A DNA stretch of 64,000 nucleotides from Seriola aureovittata (Eukaryota > Chordata > Actinopteri > Carangiformes > Carangidae). The notes below the pieces were generated by a model. That model saw only the letters and a list, made by a program, of their open reading frames with translations, had not been told where the DNA came from and ran no database searches. The stretch lies in contig NC_079368.1 of assembly GCF_021018895.1 (NCBI RefSeq), forward strand, positions 8,554,001 to 8,618,000. The letters run 5' to 3'. The position numbers and the translations under genes are program-made. The stretch's first letter is position 1. Each line of letters opens with the position of its first letter. This document shows, piece by piece, positions 50,706-62,700 of the stretch.

Positions 50706-53700
50706 CTGTGTGTGCGTGTGCATGCGCGCGTGCGTGTGTTTGTGTGTGTGTCTGTGCGTGTGTGTGTGTGTTGGTTTGTGTGTTCGCATGACTGTGAGAA
50801 AATCGTGGGACGATGATGATAATAATGATGGGAAAGTAATTCTGAGGTTCAGAAGTGCAGTGGACAAATAATTGATGCTGGTTGGGACATGAAAGATGGA
50901 AAAATGGATAAAGTAATACATGGTGTTAATGTGAAAACATAAATTGTCTTTGTAACCTGGCAGTGTGACCCCTGATGGCAGCACGCTAACATTACTGAGG
51001 CTGAGTCCTGAAGACTCTGGGACATACACCTGTTTGGCCGTCAGCCCGGTGGGACAGGAGAGCAAATTCTACACCCTCTTTGTACTCGGTCAGTTCGATC
51101 ATTACAATTGTGCAGGTGCGTTAGTGCTCAACTTTCTGAGGGATTTTCTATAATTCAGTTTGATTTCCCACAGTGCCGCCATCTATCTCTGGTGAGACCA
51201 CTGTCCCCAGGGAGGTGCAGGTGACACAGGACAGCGCTGTGACTCTGGAGTGTCAGGCAGCAGGAAACCCTCCACCTCAGATCAGCTGGCTGAAGAATGG
51301 ACGTCCACTGCTCCTCTCTCCCCGCGCTCGCCTCCTCTCTGGTGACTCTGTGCTGAGGTCAGTTTAGAGAGAGAAAGCTGACTAGAGACATGCTTATTTT
51401 GTGAAGAGCTCACATGTTTACAGGTGAGGTGATTAAATGTTAAATGTTCTCTTTCTTTATGAAAAAGGATTTCTCCTGTGCAGCTGTCTGACTCTGGAGT
51501 TTACACGTGTGTGGCTCGCAGTCGAGCTGGTCTTGCTGAGCTCAGCTATGATGTCCAGGTCCAAGGTACAGTCATAACATACCGCCTTCTGGTTTTCCCC
51601 GGAGCCGATACTGTGTGTAGCATTTTGGATCTGAGGGTTTTCTACAGATGTGTGTTTGTATGATCCCCAGTGCCCCCAGGTGTTGATCATGTTGAACCAG
51701 TGGAGCCAGTTACAGTAGTCCAGGGATCCTTGGTAACGTTAACCTGTGAGGCACGTGGTGTTCCCCCTCCCACACTAACATGGATGAAGGACAGCCAGCC
51801 GCTGTCCCTTCACCGTAACCTGCTGCTGGACGGACAGGAGACGCGGCTGCAGCTGCCTGACGTGGCTCCATCAGATGCCGGCCTCTACAGCTGTGTGGCC
51901 AGTAACCAGGCTGGAAGCAGCACAAAGAGCTTTAACCTCACCGTGCTTGGTAATCCCATAACTTCATATATTTAAACTATCTCTTTAAAACCTTTATTCA
52001 ATGTATTTAAAGTTGTTGTAAGTTTAAAGTCATAGTGAAAACTCCTTGAGCAACTGATCCAAAACCTTTTACTTTCTAATCCAGAGCCCCCAAAGATATC
52101 CAGCTCCAGCTCTCCAGAGGAGCTGACCATAGCTGCGAACAGTCCACTGGAGCTGGAGTGCTCCGCTGTGGGAGTCCCACCTCCCACCCTCAGCTGGCTC
52201 AAAGATGGTCGCCCATTAGAAGGGACTGACATTGTTCAGCAGGATGGACACTTTGTCAGGATCAGCAAAATTCAGGTAAATTACAGTCTGACAATATCTG
52301 ATAATATTACAAAAGATGTAAAAAAGCACGATCATTCAAAAAGATGGAAATTTTAACAGCATCATTCCGGGCAAATACAGCATTGTAATGTAAGAGCCAC
52401 TTAAACTGATTAATGCAGTCTCTTTAAAGGTCGAGGATGCAGGTCTGTACACCTGCTTGGCCAGCAGCCCAGCTGGAGAGGATGGAAAAAACCACTGGGT
52501 CCGAGTCCAAGGTGACAGAAGCTGTTCTAGTGTGTTGTTCCAAGCCCCCCCCCCCCTTAACTTCCTCCTGTACTTGCACCTAGGGCTTGATATGTACTGT
52601 ACAAATCTGTGTTTGCACTAAAGCGAAAACAGACTTGGTCTGGTTTTCATGTGGCACATTTGTATTGTGTGCATTGTTATGTGTGTTATCCTCCTCTACT
52701 GTGGCACACCCAGCTCAGCTGACTCATAACACTGTGTGAATCTTACAGCACACTGTTCTTTTTAACCTTCATGTTCTGTATGGAAAGCTGAGCATGTGCT
52801 TTTTTAGTGCCAACATGATTTTTACACTTTATCTGTTCCATGTCTTTACCTAGTTCTTTGTTTAAAATGAGCACTTAAGGCATATAGGAATTCTTTCTCA
52901 TAGTAATCGTGTGTGTGTGTTACCACTGGTATCTTTTTGTAATTCACCACTTAATAATCAGTGGTTATGTTTCAGTGCCCCCGACCCTGCTTGGCTCTGG
53001 TGACGCGAGGACATTGACAGTGCCAGTTAATGGACATCTGACCTTGGAGTGTCTGGCTGACAGTGACCCCCCTCCCAATATAGAGTGGTACAAGGATGAG
53101 GCCAAACTGCAGGTACATAGTCGGTGAAAACAAAACAGATGCTGAACTAAAAACGAACTCTTCTGACTCACGCACTTTGTCTCCTTTCCTACCATCCTAT
53201 TGCTATATCAGCCGGGGGGTCGTATCCAGCGGCTGGCGGGGGGTCAGTACCTGGAGATACAGGAAGTCAGGCCTGAGGACAGCGGCCAGTACAGCTGTGT
53301 GGTCACCAACATGGCTGGAAGTACCAGTCTCTTTTTCACAGTGGAGATTCTTTGTAAGTCTACTCATCAGTAATCAATTCAAAATTGTTTTAGTTGCTCA
53401 ACCCAAGTCCAACCTACATGGATATGTCACTTCTTACTTCTCTAGTACCACCAGTGATAAAGGAGAGCGGTTCACTGGTGACTGCACATGTGGGCCAGGA
53501 GGCAGTTTTACCTTGTGAAGTTGAAGGTGACTCTTCACCTACAGTCATGTGGAGAAAAGATGGCTTCCCCGTGTCTCAGGATAACAATAAGTACGTCCTA
53601 AGATAACAACGAGGGCAACCTGACTGTATCTGTAATACTACACTTCAAACAGACACAGATGCACACTTTGTTGTCTCTATCCATTCATCCATCTTTTAAT

Positions 53701-56700
53701 TGTCTATTTGTTTCAGGTACATGTTATCAGAGGGCTCCTTGCATATACATGGGGTTCAGTTGAGTGATGCTGGTCGATACTACTGCACCGTGTCCAATCA
53801 GGCTGGCTCAGATCACCGGGGAATGGATCTGCGGGTGTTTGGTAAATATAGCAAAGGGAAATACAGAAGTTATTTTATGTCTTTGTGGTGTTTTCTCTGT
53901 GATTTTGAGTGTTGGCAGTTCTTTGATTTGTAAGTAAGTAACTTGTGCTTAAATATACAATCACTGTGACTGAAGCTGTCCTGTCTCTTATTAGTGGGTC
54001 CTTCAATCAGTCCGGGTCCATTCAATGTGACAGTAAGTGCAGGGATTAGAGCAGTGCTGAGCTGTGAGACTACAGGTATACCCCCACCTAAAGTGTCCTG
54101 GAAGAGGAACGGCACTCCTCTTGATATCAGTCAGCTGCCTGGAGCATACAGGTAAAGACTATGGCTGGACTCCCTTTGAATACACAACATGTATGATTCA
54201 CTCTCACAGCTGTAAAAAAAACATAAAAACTGGTGCACTTTTGTTTTGTTTTTGTGTCCAGGATACTGCCCTCAGGGTCCCTGGTTCTTTTGTCACCATC
54301 CAGTGAGGATGAAGGTTACTTTGAGTGCACTGCCGTCAATGATGTAGGAGAAGAGCGCAGGGTCATCGAGGTCATCGTGCAAGGTATTCATTTGGAGGTT
54401 TTTTTGTGTTGTGTAGAAAGGCAATACAGATGTTTGAACTGATGCATTTTCTATTTTCTTTTTTAGTCCCACCATCTATTGAAGACGATGCCACAACAGT
54501 TACAGCCGTGAAGATGTCTCCTGTGGTGTTGCCTTGTCATGTACAAGGACGTCCTCAGCCCACCATCACCTGGACAAAGGGTGGTGCCAAACTGGGCGCC
54601 AGAGGAGGAAGTTATCGTGTCCTTCCCACTGGTAAGACAAAATGTAGTGATTTTATACACCGTGGTCTACTCAAACAATAATGCCACATGGCAAGCATCA
54701 TATTTTTTTTTCTCATCAGATGTGACATTTAACTATTAATCTCTACTCATTTTCTATGCAGGAGTGTTGGAGATCACGGCTGCTGTGCCAAGTCATGCTG
54801 GCAGATACACATGCTCAGCCCGCAACCCAGCTGGAGTGGCTCACAAACATATCACTCTCACAGTGCAAGGTTGGCTCTGACAGACCGGCTGCAGGTCACT
54901 CTGCAAATGTAATGTGCTAGAATGCTCATGATAAAACATATAATCCCATCTGACAATGTATTTGTTCTTCCATGCACTTAGAGCCTCCAGAGATCAGACC
55001 GATGGCAGAGGAAGTACAGGTGGTGTTGCATCATGGGACCGTTCTACCCTGTGAGGTTCAAGGCCTCCCTAGACCATCCATCACCTGGCAAAGAGAGGGA
55101 GTTCCCATAGCAGCAGGTATTTATGTATAGAATATTAGCACAACTTTGAACACTCGCTATAAATACTGACTGTCCTACACATGTGACTGTGATTTTATAT
55201 TTGATCACAGGTCACAGACTGGCTGTGCTCTCAAATGGAGCCCTGAAGTTCTCTCGTGTCACACTGGGTGATGCGGGGACCTACCAGTGTCTGGCAAAGA
55301 ATGACGCTGGTGTAGCTGTGGGCAGGACCAAACTAGTCCTTCAAGGTAAAGCGGTGGTTTCTCCATGTTTATTTCTCTTGATGAAACTGTACAGTGTCAC
55401 AGTAACATATGCAAAGAAACAAAAGCCCTAATTCTATAGTGATATAAACTGGTTGCTCCTAATTCTCCAAAAGCTGTTTTTGGCATTCATAACCAAAATA
55501 AGTAAATAACTGTCACCCCATGTCTCTCCAGTTCCACCGGTGCTGAGCGCGCCTCGTGTGGAGTACACTGCAGTGCTTGGCCAGTCAGTCAGTCTGGAGT
55601 GTGTAGCTGATGGGCAGCCTCAACCTGAAGTTACCTGGCACAAAGAGAGGAGGCCTGTGGTCGACAGCGCTCATATACGTATCTTTGCCAATGGAACTCT
55701 GGCAATTACTTCAACCCAGCGCAGTGACGCAGGCCTTTACACATGTACTGCCAAAAACCTGGCCGGCAGAGCCAGCCAGGACATGAGGCTGGTTATTCAA
55801 GGTGAGTGAAGACTTTATGATTATTTAGACTTTAACATGTTTAAAAGTTATATTTATAAACTAACGATGTTATTGCATTACAGTCCCGCCCATGATTCCT
55901 CCTGCGCAGACAGAACTCTCAGTCATTCAGGGATTCCAGGCGCTGCTGCCATGTGCTGCTCAGGGTTCACCAGAACCCAGAGTATCATGGGAAAAGGATG
56001 GTGCCACAGTGGCCAACCTTCCTGGCAAATTCACTGTCCTGCGATCAGGAGAGCTGATAATTGAGCGAGCTGAGGTAAAATTCATATTCTTCACTGCATT
56101 ATAAACTACGTCTCTCTCCAGAGTCTGGGTACAAGAATCAGTACTGACTGCTTTCTTCACACAGCCAGGGGATGCTGGTGTGTTCACATGTGTGGCCACC
56201 AACGTAGCAGGCTCTGAGAGGCGAGACATCCGCCTGTCCATCAACATGAGGCCTGCCTTCAAGGAGCTGCCAGGTGATGTAACCCTGAACAAAGGACAGA
56301 GTCTGGCTTTGTCCTGTCATGCTCAGGGGACACCTTCTCCTGCCATCTCCTGGACTGTCAACAACAGTCCCTATGCAGGTATTGTTTTCCATTTTCTCAC
56401 TTAGAGGGCTACACAACACCACCTGCATTACTTCTTTTACTTATACATTATTCAAACTTTTTCATATTCACACAGCTTGGTGTTGTGACACTTAATCTAA
56501 TTCAGTACTGAGGGGTGAAATTGTAGAATTTCCACTGCGTTCAAATGTCAACATCAACCATGTTATGCCCAGATCCATTGGACACTACTGATTAAAAATG
56601 TTCCAGGTGCCACTGTGGACGAGGCTGGTAGGAGCGCCATCATCATTGACAATGTGACTGTGAGTGATGCTGGGACGTACATGTGCATAGCAGAAAACAG

Positions 56701-59700
56701 CGTTGGCTCTATCCGAGCTCTCTCATTTGTCCGCATCAGAGGTGAGGTTTTTGTCAAGGATTAGTCAGAGCTGCCAGTTGGACTTTCAACAGATAATATC
56801 AATTTAATACATGTCATACTTATAAACATGTGCTGTCTGTCTGCAGAGCCTCCCGTGTTGAAGGGTGAAGCCCACATGTCTCAGACAGTTATCCACGGTG
56901 GCTCGGCCATCCTCGACTGTCCAGTCCAAGGAGACCCCAGCCCGGTCCTCCGCTGGCTCCGGGATGGAAAACCCTTGCACCGCTCCCTCCGATTGCAAGC
57001 ACTTCACAACGGATCCTTGGTCATTTACAGCATCACTGTAAATACAAAGTTTACTTTGCTCCTTTTCCTTCTTATATTTTACAGCAGACCTCTTTAGAGA
57101 AGTTTTGTTAAACCAAGTCACTCAAGTTTGAATGATTAACCCCCCCTGAGCACACTACTTGCATCAATAAATGTTTTATGTCTTGGAGAACAATGGCGCA
57201 GTATTCAAAATATCCAAGCTTCATCTGCAGTCCCCTTGGGTGAAGGAACAGTGTGTGACTGTCCTGCAGCGTCCTACTTCCACCTAAATCAGATTCAGTT
57301 CAGTCAGAGAGGCTAACAGCATTAGCAACAGAGGGAGGAGATGAACAGAAAGCTTGATGTTCCCAGACTCTGCCCCTCTTTCCTTAGCCTGTAACCTTGT
57401 TAGGTCTCTAACTGCTGCTGTAATTGCACAGCCTGCAGCTGAGACTTTCTCACAGACAGATGACTGTCCTTCCCACAGAGCACTCTAATGTGAAATTTCC
57501 TCTCCCCGGTCCAATAATATCTATTATGACACACTGAAATCAAGTCTCAACTGCCCAGCAGAAAATGTCAGATTTTTTGCTATAATGTCAACTTTCTTTT
57601 ACCATAAGACTATAGGTGATCTAAGAGAGTTTTGTCCCGGGGCTTTGTGGCTCTATCAGAGGACAACTGTTCTTCAGAGTGACAATTAAACCAAACTCTC
57701 CTTTACCCGTTTGATCGACAGGCTGCAGATGAAGGAGAGTATCAGTGTGTGGCTGAGAGTGAAGCTGGAACAGCTGAGAGGGCCATTACTCTCAAGGTTC
57801 AGAGTGAGTTTTGTGCTTATAATTACAAACATTGTAATATGAACATGAACATGAATTTAAAAAGCACACACAAGCCAGTGCCCCTCACAGAGTCTGAATC
57901 ATTACTCAACTGTCTTCTCATCCTCTTCTCACACAGTCAATGGAGGCTACTCTAACTGGCAGGAGTGGAGTCCATGTAGTAGCACCTGTGGACAAGGTTT
58001 CCAAGAACGAATCAGATTATGCAACAACCCAGAACCAGCAAATGGTGGCCGGTCATGCAGCGGCCCCAGTATCGACTCTAGGAAATGTCATGCTGGTCTC
58101 TGTCCAGGTGTGAATTCATTTTTTAGTTCATTAGGGTTCACATCAAACATTATTTTGTTTTCCTACACTTCATTTTATTATATTCATTTTCAATGCCATC
58201 GCTTCAGTGTTTTATAACATAATACCAGCATAATCTCATATCGTGGTCTATATCCGTGCCTATGCATTATCGCACTGTATGTTCTTATGTGTATGGATAA
58301 ACAGAATATTATGAAGGTTACCTTACATACAGCATACACACACCAAAAGGAAATTTCCCTATGTATTTGTAAAGAGATGTGTTTTTAATACACATGTATC
58401 ATTCAGAATTAAATTGAAGACTGTTATAAATGATTACAGATTACTCAAGTGCATGTAAACTCACTACTTTTCTTCTTGGTGTGTTTGATGATGAAAGGAG
58501 AGACTCCTCGCAAGACCAGAGGCAGCCTGATAGGCATGGTGAATGAGAGGGAGTTCGGAGTGTCCTTCCTCGAGGCCAACATTACAGACAATGAAGAAGA
58601 GGGGAGCAGCACTCTGCAGGCACGCCTGGACAACATCCCTCCCAGTGTGGGTAAGTGATCACACAGTATATCCCCTGGGTTGATATCTTTCATTGTACGT
58701 TTTCAGTCAGAGAGAAAGTAGATTTTGGTTTTGTTTCTGCTTTTGCTTTCTTTTATTAAATTACTCTTCGACATAGGAAGTGTGAACAGATTTTAGGTAT
58801 TTGATTTTACAAAAGGAGTTAGAGCATATTTTGGGGATCTAATCCTCATGTTGTTTAGACTGTACTGTATATCTACAGTGCTGTAGAAGGCCCCCAAAAA
58901 AGTTGATGCTGTTTTATTGTAGGTCCCTTGCTGCGGGTGCTGGTGTCTGTGTTTGCTCCCATCTACTGGACCACTGTGCTGCAGAGCGGAGAAGCCAGAA
59001 ATGGCTACTCCTTGACTCAGGGCCAGTTCAGACAGGAGTCTCAGCTGGAGTTTGAGACTGGTGAGCTTTATACTATTTGTAGTTTACAAAACAACCAGCA
59101 GATGGCACCACTGACTTCCACTGACATGCACAAGTTTACACATGAAGGCCATTACTTCAGTTTCAGCACGCTTCCTTCTGCTTGTAAATGAGTGATGTCT
59201 TTACTGTTTTTTGATCTCACCAAACAGGGGAGATCCTTCGTTTGACCCACGTGGCCAGGGGTCTGGATTCTGAGGGAGTTTTACTCATTGACATTGTAAT
59301 TAATGGATTTGTTCCCCCTTCGTTAACATCCTCTCATCTGAGCCTGCAGGTGTGTTCACTGCTGTTATTACAATGTGTCTTTAAAGACCTCAAATATGTC
59401 TCACTACAGAACTTGTTGACACACTTAAGCTCCTCAATTTCTCTGACTTGATTTCATTTGTGTCCTACAGGAGTTTGACGAGTCATACGTGCAGACGGGC
59501 CAAGGGCAGCTGTACTCGTGGTCATCGCAGACCCACCAGAGAGGAGGAAACCCCATGGTCCTACGCTGTAATCACACCATAATTTACGAGGGCCAGGAGG
59601 AGCGCGAGGGCCCTCTGCTCCAGTTGCTCAAGGTCTCTGGGATGAACAGCGTCTACAATATGTTTACTCTCACTTTGGACTTCCACGTCACTGCCAGCCT

Positions 59701-62700
59701 TCTCATACCAGGTCAGGGGTTAAAATGAAAATGATTTAAAAGTACACCACATGAAATACTGGATCTAAAGTGTTGAAGCAGCTAACACCGACTTCACTCT
59801 CCATTTGCAGACGGTTATGGAGACACATGCCCTAAAGGTTTCATTCTTGACACAGCTTCTTACTGTGCCGGTATGCTGCTTTCTTTTTTTTTATGCCTCA
59901 TTTATCTTTTGGCAACATTTGTGTTTGAGAATTTGTCACTGTACCAGTTTTATTATTGTGACACAATGTGTTCTTGTTAGATGAGGATGAGTGTGCGCTC
60001 CAGTCTCCCTGCTCTCATTCCTGTAACAACATCATGGGAGGCTTTTCCTGTGCCTGTCCCTCTGGCTTCACCATCTCTACAGACACCAACACATGCCAAG
60101 GTGAGACACAAACAACACGCCTGCTGGAGGTTTTGTGAATTACCAGGTATACAATGATTAAGTGAAGAAAAAATAACCTTCATATAATCCCCTGCCTCAA
60201 CATTTGGCCTTACTCTATTGTTTCACTTAATACCATCCAGATATTGATGAGTGCTCTCAGGGCTCACACATGTGCCACTACAACCAGCAGTGTGTCAACA
60301 CTGTGGGCACGTATCGCTGCCAGGCCAAGTGTGGACCAGGATTTAAGCCCAGCATCACGGGAACCAGCTGTGAAGGCAAGTCACTGTTAATCACTGTTAA
60401 ACCACCTGCTCAACATTTCATATGGAGGCATAACAACACAACCATACTGTAGCACAGTAGATTCATTAAGCCAGATGTGTCAACTGTATGTTTCAGATGT
60501 GGATGAATGCCAGGAGTCGGCTCTCTCCCCATGCCAGCATCAGTGCCTCAATACTCTGGGCTCCTACCGCTGCATCTGCCACCCGGGATACCAGCTGTCA
60601 GGTCATCGCTGCATCGGTCAGTCAGCTACTATTTAGACTTCCACAGATTATACCGAGTTTACAGAAGTCATGCAAATGTAATTTAAACTTTCAAATCAAG
60701 ACTTGTTAGATTAAGGAGATTTAAGATCCATCTGAATGTCTAACTGGAATACTTTTAGAGGCCGGTGATAACTGACAATCAATAACAGCTCTATTGTAAT
60801 GGTTGCACTTTTACAGATATCAATGAGTGCATGAGAAATGTATGCCCGGCTCACCAGCAGTGCCGTAACACAGAGGGAGGATACCAGTGTTTCGACAGCT
60901 GTCCAGCTGGCATGACCAAAGCAGAGAGTGGAGCCTGCATGGGTAAGTGGCTTTATTTCTTATTCACTTTGTTTTCCCCAGAGGGTGCTAAATGTTCTGT
61001 TTTAACACACATAAACCATTACTACATTCGTTTGGAGACATTAGTATCAGAGTCTAGATTTCTAGGTTCCCACCTCCAAGACAATACCTGCTCTGTCTAC
61101 GTTAGTATAATCAGTAAAAGCCAACAGCACTGGGGATAAGACTGGCAGCTTCTTACAACCTCAAACTGCATTTGAAGTCACGCAACACCCGGTCAGATTT
61201 TACAGGATTGTTTTAGGGAGCGAAACAGCAAGAGGTCACATCTTATCCTTGACAGAGACAGAAAGAAAAAAGTCTTTTAATTGTCACCAAGAGAGAATCT
61301 TTGACCGAAGAAACAAAGATCCTCTTTATAACAGGATGTAACAAATTTAGGAAACTCTGTCGTTCTAATAGCACCACTGACGTGAGATGGAGGCTACTAG
61401 TCATCTCAACAATTGTCTCAATAGCTGTTTTATTTTTGTGTTGTTTGTATTATTTATAGTTACAGTTACAGCTTGATTTTTTAAAACACTCAGGATTTAC
61501 AAAATTCGAGTCGGTTGAGGAGAGGAATTTCAAGAAATGAAATGCTGTTTTTTGTGCAAGCTCAGCTAACATGTTTTCAACTGTATATTTTTCAGATATT
61601 GACGAGTGCCAGGATGGAAGTCACATGTGTCGCTACACTCAGATCTGTCAGAACACAGTCGGAGGTTATGGCTGTGTGTGTCCCAGAGGTTACCGATCTC
61701 AGGGAGTAGGCCTCCCATGTCTGGGTACGATATCTGCTGCATATGTTTTATTATATAATTCACCAATGACGCTCTAATTGGGAGCACACATTATAACCAA
61801 TGCGAGTCTTGTTTTACCTTTCAGACATTGATGAATGCCTGCAGACACCAAACCCTTGTGCCTACCAGTGCCGCAATGTGCCCGGCAGCTTCAGGTGCCT
61901 GTGCCCTCCTGGTACTGTGCTGCTTGGGGACGGGCGCTCCTGTGCAGGGCTGGAGAGAGGCCAGACCTTCACCAATGGGACCCGAGTCAGGGCAAGACTC
62001 CGCCCACAGCTAGTGTCATCTCTAGGCAGGCCAATCCTCTCCCGTTCTCACGGAGCGTCTCGCATTACCAGGCAGAGCTGTCCTGTGGGGTACACCAACA
62101 GAGACGGAAAATGTGTTGGTGAGTGTGCACTTCAAACATACAGCGTTCTAAAGCAAAACGCAAAATGGCACATCATACCGTCTTGTCAGCATCTTGAGTC
62201 TCACACTTCCATCCTCGCATCATTCTCTGCACAGACGTGGATGAGTGTCTGCTCAGGAAGCCGTGCCAACACGAGTGCCGAAACACCATTGGCAGTTTCC
62301 AGTGCACGTGTCCCCCAGGTTACCAGCTCTTACCCAATGGCAGGAGCTGTAAAGGTGAGGGTCTTCCTAACTACATGCATAACTTTCATCCTTCCTCTAA
62401 ATGAATACAGCTAACTTCATATCCACTTTCTCTACCGTTAGACATCGATGAGTGTGCAGAACAAGGCATCCAGTGTGGACACAATCAGATGTGTTTTAAT
62501 ACCAGAGGAGGATACCAGTGCCTGGATACACCCTGCCCTGCATCGTACCAAATTGGAGGAAGCCCCGGGTAATTTGCATAAATACTAAGAGAATTGAACA
62601 GTGTTAAATACAATAACTAGGCTTTAGATACTCTACATATCCATGAATTTTTGTAGCTGTGAGATATTGTAATGCTATGTGTCAGTGACACTCTGCTCTT

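Noticed and set aside
50491..51065. Cysteine/valine-rich and threonine/histidine-rich open frames of up to 150 codons on both strands
   Set aside because: They are translations of the TG/CA microsatellite, not proteins.
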